Shown here piece by piece: positions 1-5,345 of a stretch of 32,470 nt of DNA (position 1 is the first letter of the stretch; the number at the start of each line of letters is the position of its first letter). Made by a program: the position numbers and the translations under genes. This DNA is from a virus. Where the stretch lies: IMG/VR virus record IMGVR_UViG_3300048904_000202, positions 132,007 to 164,476 of that record; one strand, given 5' to 3'. The notes below the pieces were generated by a model that searched no databases, was not told where the DNA came from, and saw only the letters and a program-made list of their open reading frames with translations.

Positions 1-1
1 C

Positions 2-49
2 AAGGGCCGGCGCGGCACCAAGAAGCTGAAAGGCTCCAGCCACGCGTGA
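2..49 (+). CDS. 3' end of an unidentified gene entering from the left
   Basis: An open frame runs from the window edge to a TGA at 47-49 and reads KGRRGTKKLKGSSHA, a lysine- and arginine-rich tail. A hairpin follows 8 bases later, as expected at the end of a gene. Too little is visible to assign a function. The terminase large subunit is not found elsewhere in the window and must lie outside it, but nothing here shows that this is its end. Confidence 0.4.
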   Translation, partial: KGRRGTKKLKGSSHA

Positions 50-56
50 TCCCGGC

Positions 57-88
57 CTGTCCGAAGAATGCCTACATCTTTCGGACAG
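57..88 (+). terminator. Hairpin after the partial left-edge gene
   Basis: CTGTCCGAAGA at 57-67 pairs with TCTTTCGGACAG at 77-88, with one extra T and a 9-base loop. There is no long T-run behind it, so it is either a weak terminator or an mRNA 3'-end stabiliser. Confidence 0.45.
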
Positions 89-100
89 CCAAGGTGGCCC

Positions 101-170
101 GTTAACCATATCTGTTTAGGTTAACATCCGGCGCGGACCAGTTAACCTTAACAGACCGCATCTCGTGGAC
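101..170 (+). promoter_or_regulatory. Degenerate copy of the cassette leader boxes
   Basis: This stretch has the cassette-leader parts: GTTAACC at 101, TTTAGGTTAAC at 114-124, GTTAACCTTAAC at 141-152 and CTCGTGGAC at 162-170. The 27-bp step between the boxes at 114 and 141 is kept. No TTGAC hexamer, leader hairpin or GGGAGACAC ribosome site follows. A strong terminator-like hairpin sits there instead. It may be a relic leader or a protein-binding site without a promoter. Confidence 0.5.
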
Positions 171-175
171 CTCTG

Positions 176-210
176 GGGACCCTTTTCCTGAACGGAACGG
201 GGTCCCTTTT
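176..210 (+). terminator. Intrinsic terminator with no gene in front of it
   Basis: GGGACCC at 176-182 pairs with GGGTCCC at 200-206, with a further TCC/GGA pairing inside the loop, and TTTT follows at 207-210. It lies 6 bases after a CTCGTGGAC box, so it could stop or attenuate transcription entering this control region. Confidence 0.55.
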
Positions 211-282
211 CGTATCTGGCTCATGGTACCTACTTTCAGCGTGACGCTCGGGGACCCTTCCGAAATGAGAAGGGGCCGGTGT

Positions 283-344
283 TCCCGTTCGGGAGCAAAA
301 TAGCCCCGTAGCCGCGATCGAGCAGCATATGCTCCCGTACGGGA
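283..344. promoter_or_regulatory. Two near-identical 12-bp palindromes 50 bp apart
   Basis: TCCCGTTCGGGA lies at 283-294 and the fully palindromic TCCCGTACGGGA at 333-344, starts exactly 50 bp apart. Paired palindromes in non-coding DNA are typical dimer-binding operators. No adjacent promoter is obvious. Confidence 0.4.
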
Positions 345-941
345 TCATCACCGGTCACCATCACGCGCTAACTCCCACAGCATCACCCCACCGCCACCAA
401 TATACCACCACGACGCCGGCCGATCTCGCCAAACTGGCGCCCGGCGGCCGAAAAGTGTCCCAAACCGTTTTCTGTCAACAGATTTTGCCTGATTTTTTCT
501 GTCATCGCACCTGAAAAAGTGCCTATTTGCCATATATTTAGCTCCGTGCCACCGCGACGCAATGACCGAGAATGAGCATTAGTAGTCATCACGATTTCAA
601 TTGACACGATTTCGCTTGACCCGGCGAAAATCGAAAAACTGCCGGCCGGCGACCGCGATCGGGCTGAGGTGTCGACAGAAAAGCCTCCTTCTCGGTCAAC
701 ACGGCGAATCGCCCCGAATCAGGTCACGACTCGCGGAAATGCGTGGTTTTCCTCACTGGGAGCGACCGAGAACAACGGTTAGGGGAGGGCACGGGGGCGT
801 GGGGATCATAGCGCCGATCCGCATGGGGCAGGGACGGCGTCTCGACCCTCCAGAGTGGATAATGCCGGCGAGAGAAGCCTATTCGCCGGGATTGCCCGTT
901 CTGGACCCCATTTTTGGCCAAGAATGCGTCAAAATCTACTA
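345..941. other. Non-coding stretch with no convincing gene
   Basis: The open frames here start at poor codons without ribosome sites and give arginine-rich, low-quality translations. The one local structure noticed is a tandem 15-bp repeat at 591-620 (ACGATTTCAATTGAC then ACGATTTCGCTTGAC, 13 of 15 identical). Each copy ends in TTGAC and so resembles duplicated -35 elements, but no good -10 follows either. Confidence 0.4.
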
Positions 942-965
942 AAAACGCTGTAAAAACAGCATTTT
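942..965. repeat. A+T-rich inverted repeat
   Basis: AAAA-C-GCTGT at 942-951 faces ACAGC-A-TTTT at 956-965 across an AAAA loop. It borders the 34-bp tandem repeats and is the most A+T-rich spot nearby. It could act as a bidirectional terminator or as an unwinding element next to the repeats. Confidence 0.5.
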
Positions 966-1000
966 AGCCTCCAAAATCGCGTTTTTCTGCCGATTTCGGC

Positions 1001-1136
1001 GAACAGCGGAGGGTATTTTGACCAAGATCGCCGCGAACAGCGGTCGCCATTTTGGCCGGAGGACCCGCGAACAGCCGACGCCATTTTCGCCGCGCGCCCG
1101 GTGAACAGCGGACGCCATTTTGGCGGAGTCATTTTC
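1001..1136. repeat. Four tandem 34-bp repeats
   Basis: GAACAGC recurs at 1001, 1035, 1069 and 1103, exactly 34 bp apart. Each unit then carries GGACGCCATTTTGGC or a close variant (GGTCGCCATTTTGGC, CGACGCCATTTTCGC, and GGAGGGTATTTTGAC in the first unit). The 34-bp period is not a multiple of three and no good gene covers it, so these look like protein-binding direct repeats. They lie just before the GTTAAC box cluster and may belong to an origin, partition or regulatory site. Confidence 0.75.
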
Positions 1137-1205
1137 GCGCGAGAGCCAGACCGCGCCGCCGCCCGACCTCGCCAAATGGTTAACGCGCTGCTAACTGAGT
1201 ACGAG

Positions 1206-1340
1206 GTAAGGTTAACGAAAACAGCGAGCGCGTTAAGGTTGACGAGTAGTAAGGTTAACGATCCGGTTAAGGTTAACAAATATTAAGGTTAACGATCCAG
1301 TTAGGGTTAACGAGTGGTAACCCTAACGGATATGGTTAAC
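1206..1340. repeat. Iteron-like cluster of GTTAAC boxes
   Basis: AAGGTTAAC or a one-base variant starts at 1208, 1235, 1251, 1269, 1285 and 1303. The last five steps are 16, 18, 16 and 18 bp. An inverted copy (GGTAACCCTAACG) lies near 1316-1328 and a further GGTTAAC at 1334-1340. The unit TTAAGGTTAAC is the reverse complement of the box GTTAACCTTAA that heads the downstream cassettes, so one protein probably binds both. It may be an origin iteron array or a master operator for cassette 1. Confidence 0.65.
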
Positions 1341-1368
1341 AAATTCACGGCGAATATTAACTATCTTT

Positions 1369-1436
1369 CTCGTGGACTCGTGCTGGACTATCCCCTAGAC
1401 CGTGATTGCGCCGATTCGCGGCGCGGGAGACACAAC
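1369..1436 (+). promoter_or_regulatory. Cassette 1 leader: promoter and 5' hairpin
   Basis: CTCGTGGACTC lies at 1369-1379. The likely -10 is TAGACC at 1396-1401. The -35 is TGGACT at 1373-1378, inside the CTCGTGGA box, with a 17-bp spacer. Twelve bases after the -10 start, where the mRNA should begin, is a perfect hairpin GCGCCG-ATTCG-CGGCGC at 1408-1424, followed at once by ribosome site GGGAG (1425-1429) and ATG 1437. This fixes the start of the next gene. Confidence 0.65.
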
Positions 1437-1805
1437 ATGCAAGTTTTCAAACGCCTTTCCGCCGCACTCAAAGCCGCAGGTGACGGCCCTTATCTCCGTA
1501 TCGGAACCGGTAACGATAAGCTCTACATCGTCGGTATCGAAAGCCATACCGGAATTGAGCTTGTCAGCGAAGTGAAGCCTCCCAAAGGCTCGCAAACAAC
1601 CGGCTCGCGCCTCATTTCCGGGCAAGTTCTTCTCGGACATCTCGACCGGCTGGGTAACGCCAACAGCGCGGCGGCCGCTCGCCTGAATCGGGAACCTACG
1701 TTCCGTCAAGCTGGTCTGTCGCAAAACTTCATGCGCGAAGCTGACCGCGAAGATTACGAGACCATGTGCCAAGCCGAAAAAGCGAAACAGGCGGAGATCG
1801 CGTAA
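1437..1805 (+). CDS. Unrecognised 122-aa early protein (cassette 1)
   Basis: The protein starts MQVFKRLSAALKAAG. ATG 1437 is chosen over the in-frame GTG at 1314 because it follows the conserved hairpin and GGGAGACACAAC ribosome site, and because the upstream extension would be read from repeat DNA. The N-terminal half looks like a small beta fold (YLRIGTGNDKLYIVGIE) and the C-terminal third is charged and helical (EADREDYETMCQAEKAKQ). No family is recognised. Its stop overlaps the next start in TAATG, so the two are probably translationally coupled. Confidence 0.75.
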   Translation: MQVFKRLSAALKAAGDGPYLRIGTGNDKLYIVGIESHTGIELVSEVKPPKGSQTTGSRLISGQVLLGHLDRLGNANSAAAARLNREPTFRQAGLSQNFMREADREDYETMCQAEKAKQAEIA

Positions 1806-2056
1806 TGTACGTCATCCGTCACAGCATCACCGGCAACGCCATATCGTCGCATCTATTCGAGATGACCGCAAAAGACCTTCGCGAGGCGCAAGCGTCCGAT
1901 ACGTACGATATCGAGGCGAACACGGGCGACGGCGTGTTTCACGAACACGTCACCGCCGAACGCGCACACCGCCATGTCAAACAGGGCCGCATACATTCAA
2001 CGCCGCTCTATATCGACGATCGCGGACGCATCCGCTACGCGCGGGACGGTTACTGA
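1805..2056 (+). CDS. Unrecognised 83-aa early protein
   Basis: It begins MYVIRHSITGNAISSHLFE. The ATG overlaps the previous stop (TAATG) and the TGA overlaps the next ATG (TGATG), so it sits in a tightly coupled cassette. The protein is polar, with many His, Asp and Arg residues (AERAHRHVKQGRIHSTPLYIDDRGRIRY). No domain is recognised. Confidence 0.7.
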   Translation: MYVIRHSITGNAISSHLFEMTAKDLREAQASDTYDIEANTGDGVFHEHVTAERAHRHVKQGRIHSTPLYIDDRGRIRYARDGY

Positions 2057-2286
2057 TGCAGCGCGTAGAGATCGCACGGGGCGGCGGATTCGCCCTTATC
2101 AGCATCGGTAACGGGTGGGCCTATGAACTGGGCTGCAACGGCGCCAGTGGGACAATTTTCGTCCAAGGTGACGACGCAACCCAGTTTCGCGAGGAATGGG
2201 ACGCGCTGGAGCAAGCGAAGCCAGACACCCACACAACCGCGCTACTGCGCGAGATGTGGGACCGATATGCGGAGATCGCTAGTTGA
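2056..2286 (+). CDS. Unrecognised 76-aa early protein
   Basis: It begins MQRVEIARGGGFALISIGNGWAYE, glycine-rich and probably beta-stranded, and ends in an amphipathic helix (TTALLREMWDRYAEIAS). Its start is coupled to the preceding gene by TGATG. Its TGA at 2284-2286 overlaps the TTG start of a membrane microprotein, the same arrangement as the unrelated 139-aa gene at 6007-6426. No family is recognised. Confidence 0.7.
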   Translation: MQRVEIARGGGFALISIGNGWAYELGCNGASGTIFVQGDDATQFREEWDALEQAKPDTHTTALLREMWDRYAEIAS

Positions 2287-2354
2287 TTGGCGCGATCGGG
2301 CGACTCATCTGTGGGCTGTTCCTGATACTCATCGCGGGCGCCTTCATTCTCTAA
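2283..2354 (+). CDS. 23-aa single-helix membrane microprotein, copy 1
   Basis: From TTG 2283, overlapping the upstream TGA (TTGA), 23 codons run to TAA 2352-2354. The peptide is almost entirely hydrophobic; residues 7-21 read RLICGLFLILIAGAF, one membrane span with little outside it. A second copy at 6423-6494 has the same length, the same TTGA overlap and 14 of 23 identical residues. The DNA differs at many third positions (ATT/ATA, CTC/CTT, GGG/GGA, CTG/CTA, GCG/GCT), so selection acts on the protein. An intrinsic terminator follows 4 bases after the stop. The role is unknown: perhaps a small toxin-like, holin-like or membrane-protein-modulating peptide. Confidence 0.75.
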   Translation: MIGAIGRLICGLFLILIAGAFIL

Positions 2355-2357
2355 CCC

Positions 2358-2383
2358 GGCGGGCCACGGCCCGCCTTTTCTTT
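2358..2383 (+). terminator. Intrinsic terminator ending cassette 1
   Basis: GGCGGGCC at 2358-2365 pairs with GGCCCGCC at 2368-2375, followed by TTTTCTTT. Confidence 0.9.
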
Positions 2384-2398
2384 ACCCGGTAACCGGTC

Positions 2399-2518
2399 GT
2401 TAACCTTAACAAAATCGCCTCAGTCCATTAACCATCTAACTCGTGGGCCATTGTTGACTCCTGCTGGCGATTCAGCGTAGATAACTCCTACACCGATTCG
2501 CGGTGTGGGAGACACGAC
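2399..2518 (+). promoter_or_regulatory. Cassette 2 leader: boxes, promoter and 5' hairpin
   Basis: Box 1 GTTAACCTTAAC is at 2399-2410 and box 2 ATTAACC at 2427 (28 bp on). CTCGTGGGC is at 2440, -35 TTGACT at 2454-2459, an 18-bp spacer, and -10 TAGATA at 2478-2483. Twelve bases past the -10 start is hairpin ACACCG-ATTCG-CGGTGT (2490-2506), then GGGAG at 2507 and ATG 2519. Compared with cassette 1, the stem has swapped two G-C pairs for A-T pairs while keeping pairing and loop. Confidence 0.8.
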
Positions 2519-2659
2519 ATGCAAGTAACTGTTACCATCCCGGCGAGCGTACAGGCCGCCAAAATCGCGGCACGCGCCGCGCCGACCATGGCGGAAGCCG
2601 CTCGCATCTACTGCGACGCTCTGCGTAGCGCTAAGCTGCCTCTCCCGGTGATCCGGTGA
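2519..2659 (+). CDS. 46-aa unrecognised small protein (cassette 2)
   Basis: The ATG is fixed by the conserved GGGAGACACGAC ribosome site just before it. The protein is rich in alanine and helical: MQVTVTIPASVQAAKIAAR, then TMAEAARIYCDALRSAKLP. It resembles a short DNA-binding or antitoxin-like strand-helix-helix pattern only in outline, which is not enough for assignment. Its TGA overlaps the GTG of the next small ORF (GGTGA). Confidence 0.65.
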   Translation: MQVTVTIPASVQAAKIAARAAPTMAEAARIYCDALRSAKLPLPVIR

Positions 2660-2733
2660 AGGCCCGCGCTCGCAAGCGGGCGGACCGCATCGCGGCGCTC
2701 TCGCGCTGGATCATGAAGGGACGGAAGGGCTAA
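2656..2733 (+). CDS. 25-aa strongly basic microprotein
   Basis: A GTG overlapping the previous stop opens 25 codons ending at TAA 2731-2733. The peptide is mostly Arg, Lys and Ala (KARARKRADRIAALSRWIMK), a likely amphipathic basic helix. Evidence is the gap-free fit between two genes with start-stop overlap. There is no second copy in the window to confirm it. Confidence 0.45.
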   Translation: MKARARKRADRIAALSRWIMKGRKG

Positions 2734-2736
2734 GCC

Positions 2737-3207
2737 ATGACCACCAAAAAAGCTCAAAAGGCCGCTGAAATCGCGGAAGCGATAGAATCGCTGCGCAAGC
2801 TGATCAAGCCGGGCGACACGATTTATTGCGTCCTGCGGTCGCGCTCCTCGTCGGGCATGTCGCGGGTTATCGACCTGCTTATTCCCTATCGGGAAGTCAT
2901 TACCGAATATCCGCCACTCCCGGCCGATAAGGCGGAATATCCGGGACAACGCGATTACAACGCAAAGCCCAAAACCAAAGCGGGCAAGCTCCGTATTCGC
3001 TCGATCGGCTGGACCGCTTCGAAAGCTATGGAGCGGACTCACGACTCGGATAAGGGAGGTATTTCCATCGCTGGTTGTGGGATGGATATGGGCTTTGCCC
3101 TCGTTTACGATCTGGGGCGTACGCTTTACCCGAAGGGCGCGAAGGGAAGCGCCCTCAGGGAAGGACAGAAAGACGGCGGGTACGCTTTCAAACACGAATG
3201 GCTTTGA
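2737..3207 (+). CDS. Conserved phage protein with SSSGMSR and GCGMDMGF motifs, 156 aa
   Basis: After a helical N-terminus (TTKKAQKAAEIAEAIESLRK) the protein carries SRSSSGMSRVIDLLI at about residues 33-47 and ISIAGCGMDMGFALVYDLGR at about 109-128. This motif pair is one I recall from hypothetical proteins of many phages and plasmids; its biochemical role is not known to me. The ATG lies 3 bases after the preceding stop and a terminator follows, so it is the last and largest gene of cassette 2. Confidence 0.85.
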   Translation: MTTKKAQKAAEIAEAIESLRKLIKPGDTIYCVLRSRSSSGMSRVIDLLIPYREVITEYPPLPADKAEYPGQRDYNAKPKTKAGKLRIRSIGWTASKAMERTHDSDKGGISIAGCGMDMGFALVYDLGRTLYPKGAKGSALREGQKDGGYAFKHEWL

Positions 3208-3210
3208 CTG

Positions 3211-3237
3211 GGAGGGCTACGGCCCTCCTTTTCTTTT
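3211..3237 (+). terminator. Intrinsic terminator ending cassette 2
   Basis: GGAGGGC at 3211-3217 pairs with GCCCTCC at 3222-3228 across a TACG loop, followed by TTTTCTTTT. Confidence 0.9.
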
Positions 3238-3251
3238 GCGCAGAACTCTTC

Positions 3252-3361
3252 GTTAAGGTTAACCGCCGGCCGGAAACCGTTAACCGTCTATCTCGTGGAA
3301 TATTGCTTGACCCGACTCGTGGACTCGGTCTAGACCCTGATTCGCAATTGGGAGACGCAAC
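3252..3361 (+). promoter_or_regulatory. Cassette 3 leader: boxes and promoter, hairpin degraded
   Basis: Box 1 is inverted here (GTTAAGGTTAAC, 3252-3263), with GTTAACC 27 bp on at 3279. CTCGTGGAA is at 3292, -35 TTGACC at 3307-3312, a second CTCGTGGAC inside the spacer at 3316-3324, and -10 TAGACC at 3331-3336. The loop remnant GATTCGC is kept but the stem no longer pairs, and the -10 to GGGAG distance is 19 instead of 29. GGGAG is at 3350, ATG 3362. Confidence 0.75.
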
Positions 3362-3523
3362 ATGTGCCTGACAGTGAAAAAGTCCCGCGACGGTAAGACC
3401 ATCATGGTTTCTCGCAACGGACGGTTTGACGTGTCGCAGCGTGACGGGCGCGGCGACTGGGTTCGCAAGCTCGAACAGGTTTCGCTTGGCGAAGCCGAGT
3501 CGTTCATGCGTTTGCATCCGTAA
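3362..3523 (+). CDS. 53-aa small protein, paralogue of the gene at 4254
   Basis: It begins MCLTVKKSRDGKTIMVSRNG. The pattern V-(K/R)-K-S-x-D-G, then I-M-V, then a short loop and V-S is shared with the 67-aa protein that opens cassette 4, and both are the first gene after a shared-type leader. That supports duplication of a whole leader-gene unit. The start is fixed by the GGGAGACGCAAC site. The function is unknown; it may be a small beta-rich protein. Confidence 0.7.
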   Translation: MCLTVKKSRDGKTIMVSRNGRFDVSQRDGRGDWVRKLEQVSLGEAESFMRLHP

Positions 3524-3534
3524 GGGGAGGGGCC

Positions 3535-3690
3535 GTGTTGTTCGCTACTCGCACCAAGCTGGCTTGGTTTACCGTCGTGACGACGTTGCGGACGTTCCGC
3601 CTCGAAGCGGCGGACCTCGCGACCGCGACCGAAACCGCGTCGCATATCATCATTTCCTGTATCGAAACCGTAGTGGAGGTAAAACCATGA
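3535..3690 (+). CDS. 51-aa unrecognised small protein
   Basis: The GTG start follows a good ribosome site (GGGGAGGGGCC). The 51-codon frame reads MLFATRTKLAWFTVVTTLRT onward and stops in an ATGA overlap with the next gene, which supports coupling. It is Thr- and Ala-rich with a mildly hydrophobic first half. No family is recognised. Confidence 0.55.
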   Translation: MLFATRTKLAWFTVVTTLRTFRLEAADLATATETASHIIISCIETVVEVKP

Positions 3691-3884
3691 TCCAGATCAT
3701 TGAGTCCAACATGTCGCGCCGCACCGTCATCGCGACCGCGCCCGATTTCGCCGCTGCCAAAGCGAAGGTTGAGGCGATGGGTGTCGCCTACATGGAGGAT
3801 GACGCCGATCACGCCGATTGCGCTGACGCCTACACAAATGACGGGCGCGTCATCGCGATTCAGCCCGAAGGGTTCAAGCTGTGA
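3687..3884 (+). CDS. 65-aa acidic small protein
   Basis: The ATG overlaps the preceding stop (ATGA), with GGAGG upstream. It reads MIQIIESNMSRRTVIATA, then an Ala/Lys helix (FAAAKAKVEAMGV) and an acidic, Asp/His-rich stretch (MEDDADHADCADAY), ending in a beta-like tail. The pattern fits a small globular alpha/beta protein. No family is recognised. Its TGA overlaps the next GTG. Confidence 0.7.
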   Translation: MIQIIESNMSRRTVIATAPDFAAAKAKVEAMGVAYMEDDADHADCADAYTNDGRVIAIQPEGFKL

Positions 3885-4093
3885 AGCTGGAGCCCGTAAC
3901 CGTTCGCCTAGAATTAGATCGGGCAAGCCTTAATCGCTATCTAGGCAACGTCGAAAGCGTGCCTTTAGAGACGGCCGTAGCGGAGCTTTTGGGCAATCTG
4001 CTAGGTGAGTTGCCTTTCTATTGCGAGCGTTGCGGGACGGCGCATCAAGAGGATACCGGAATCAAAGGACGGTTTGAGATCATGGAAAGCTAG
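3881..4093 (+). CDS. 70-aa protein with a single CxxC pair
   Basis: The GTG overlaps the preceding TGA (GTGA). The protein starts MKLEPVTVRLELDRASLNRYL, continues as a helix (AVAELLGNLLGELPF) and ends with YCERCGTAHQEDTGI. CxxC with the nearby His gives at most three zinc ligands, so a half zinc-ribbon or a metal site completed by a dimer is possible. It is the last gene of cassette 3. Confidence 0.7.
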   Translation: MKLEPVTVRLELDRASLNRYLGNVESVPLETAVAELLGNLLGELPFYCERCGTAHQEDTGIKGRFEIMES

Positions 4094-4094
4094 G

Positions 4095-4118
4095 AGGTCC
4101 GCAAGGCCCTTCCTTTTT
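4095..4118 (+). terminator. Probable terminator ending cassette 3
   Basis: AGGTCC at 4095-4100 and GGCCCT at 4105-4110 pair with one mismatch across a GCAA tetraloop, followed by TCCTTTTT. Confidence 0.65.
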
Positions 4119-4132
4119 GGCGGTAACTGGAG

Positions 4133-4253
4133 GTTAACCTTAACGAACGGCCGCGAATCGTTAACCATCTAACTCGTGGACTCAGTGTTGACTCGTGGAC
4201 TCGACTCGGGCATTAAGGTGCTACGCCGAGTCGTGGCGTATGGGAGACACGCA
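4133..4253 (+). promoter_or_regulatory. Cassette 4 leader: boxes, promoter and 5' hairpin
   Basis: Box 1 GTTAACCTTAAC is at 4133-4144 and box 2 GTTAACC at 4160 (27 bp on). CTCGTGGAC lies at 4173-4181 and again at 4192-4200 inside the spacer. The -35 is TTGACT at 4188-4193 and the likely -10 is CATTAA at 4211-4216. Twelve bases later is hairpin ACGCCG-AGTCG-TGGCGT (4223-4239), which can extend by one T-A pair, then GGGAG at 4242 and ATG 4254. Confidence 0.75.
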
Positions 4254-4457
4254 ATGAATACCGTTCGCAAGAGCCCCGATGGAAACATCATGATCGTACA
4301 GCGTCCTAGCGGCTATGCCGTCTCGACCCGTGCGCCGCACTGGAACCCCGGAGATTCCATTCGCATCATCGGCGTGCAAACGCTGGAATGGGCAACGGTC
4401 GCAAAAGGCTTGGACCTCAGCGCCGCAACCGCCATGTTTGACAAGCTGGCAGCCTAA
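4254..4457 (+). CDS. 67-aa small protein, paralogue of the gene at 3362
   Basis: It begins MNTVRKSPDGNIMIVQRPSG and shares the V-R/K-K-S-x-D-G...M-V...V-S pattern with the 53-aa protein at 3362. The C-terminal half differs: a beta-like RIIGVQTLEWATVAKG followed by a helix (AATAMFDKLAA). ATG 4254 is fixed by the GGGAGACACGCA site; the frame upstream runs through the promoter and hairpin. The function is unknown. Confidence 0.75.
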   Translation: MNTVRKSPDGNIMIVQRPSGYAVSTRAPHWNPGDSIRIIGVQTLEWATVAKGLDLSAATAMFDKLAA

Positions 4458-4469
4458 GGAGTCCTAACA

Positions 4470-5027
4470 ATGCCTGAGTTCATCGCGGATACAGACGGGA
4501 CCGTAAATGGCATGTCGTTTGACGACCTGTCAGACATTTTTCAGGGCTACGTTGAAGCCATGCTTTTCACCGAAACTTGCAGCGGTATCAGCATGGTCGA
4601 TTGGAACGACCCGAAAAACGTCGAGGATGTCGAGGAAGGGCGCGCCGATGGAAGCATCCCGACCGACGCCGGATGGGGCGACATTCATCCCAACTCGGCG
4701 GAGCGCATGCAACTCGATTGCTTCAATTTCGAGGTTGAAGCTCGCGACCTGTTGGCGCAAGCCTATCGCCATACCTTTCCAGCCCGCACGATCGGCGACG
4801 GGACGTTGCCTGATAGTCACCGCGAAGCATGGGACTATGACGCGAAAGCGGCCGGCCGCGACTTTTGGTACACCCGCAATGGTCACGGTGTCGGTTTCTG
4901 GGATCGTGGACTCGGCGACATTGGCGACAAGCTAGCGGAGATTGCCCGCAAATATGGAACGGTAAACGTGTCGTTCGGCCCGGATGAAAGCTCACCGACC
5001 GGTTACGGATACGTCTACGCGGAATGA
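4470..5027 (+). CDS. Conserved phage hypothetical protein with TRNGHGVGFWDRGLG motif, 185 aa
   Basis: The N-terminal part is acidic (FIADTDGTVNGMSFDDLSDI). At about residues 130-155 it has GRDFWYTRNGHGVGFWDRGL and then GDKLAEIARKYG. I recall this FW-TRNGHG-GFWDRG signature from hypothetical proteins of many phages; no biochemical role is established to my knowledge. ATG 4470 follows AGGAG by 8 bases, in the same cassette as the 67-aa gene. Confidence 0.85.
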   Translation: MPEFIADTDGTVNGMSFDDLSDIFQGYVEAMLFTETCSGISMVDWNDPKNVEDVEEGRADGSIPTDAGWGDIHPNSAERMQLDCFNFEVEARDLLAQAYRHTFPARTIGDGTLPDSHREAWDYDAKAAGRDFWYTRNGHGVGFWDRGLGDIGDKLAEIARKYGTVNVSFGPDESSPTGYGYVYAE

Positions 5028-5032
5028 AGGGG

Positions 5033-5061
5033 AGGGGCTGGGCAACCGGTCCCTTTCTCTT
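5033..5061 (+). terminator. Intrinsic terminator ending cassette 4
   Basis: AGGGGCTGG at 5033-5041 pairs with CCGGTCCCT at 5046-5054 across a GCAA tetraloop, with two G-T wobbles, followed by TTCTCTTT. Confidence 0.8.
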
Positions 5062-5076
5062 TGCTGGTATGCACTC

Positions 5077-5206
5077 ATTAACGTTAACGAACGTGTCCGA
5101 TCTGTTAACCAAACAAAAAGAGGTCTAACTCGTGGACTCATGTTGACTCAGCACGTGGACTCGTCCATCACTTTCCTACGGCGACTCGCGCCGTGGGAGA
5201 CACAAA
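5077..5206 (+). promoter_or_regulatory. Cassette 5 leader: boxes, promoter and 5' hairpin
   Basis: ATTAACGTTAAC is at 5077-5088 and GTTAACC at 5104 (27 bp on). CTCGTGGAC is at 5129, 12 bp further from box 2 than in other leaders. The -35 TTGACT is at 5143-5148, CACGTGGAC in the spacer at 5152-5160, and the likely but weak -10 CATCAC at 5166-5171. Hairpin ACGGCG-ACTCG-CGCCGT at 5178-5194 keeps pairing with a G-C to C-G switch. GGGAG then leads to ATG 5207. Confidence 0.7.
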
Positions 5207-5332
5207 ATGCGTATTACTTTCGAGGTGAAACCGGGTAACAAGCTGGGCAAGCGGATCGACCGCGCCGACAAGCGCGACCGTCGCGAGCAGCGCCGGGCGA
5301 AGGAAGCCCGCCAGCGTTTCTTTCACGCCTAA
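5207..5332 (+). CDS. 41-aa highly charged small protein
   Basis: The start is fixed by the leader ribosome site (GGGAGACACAAA). After MRITFEVKPGNKLGKRID the rest is one Arg/Lys/Asp/Glu-rich helix (DKRDRREQRRAKEARQRFF). It could bind nucleic acid or pack as a coiled coil. No family is recognised. AGGAGG directly after its TAA serves the next gene. Confidence 0.65.
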   Translation: MRITFEVKPGNKLGKRIDRADKRDRREQRRAKEARQRFFHA

Positions 5333-5345
5333 GGAGGGCGACACA

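Noticed and set aside
601-942. Possible 113-aa gene on the + strand
   Set aside because: It starts at TTG inside TTGACACG without a ribosome site, has an Arg/Pro-rich irregular translation, and runs into the A+T-rich inverted repeat.
1001-1136. 34-bp repeats as a CRISPR array
   Set aside because: The units are tandem with no unique spacers between conserved repeats, and no cas gene is present.
2283-2354. Membrane microproteins as the phage holin
   Set aside because: They are too short for ordinary holins, sit in early accessory cassettes and lack an endolysin neighbour; a holin-like role is possible but unsupported.
3205-3270. Third membrane microprotein after the gene ending at 3207
   Set aside because: TTG overlaps the stop, and the frame starts LTGRATALLFFC, but it is read through the terminator, lacks the G-L-F-L-I-L core, and continues without a stop after the hydrophobic part.
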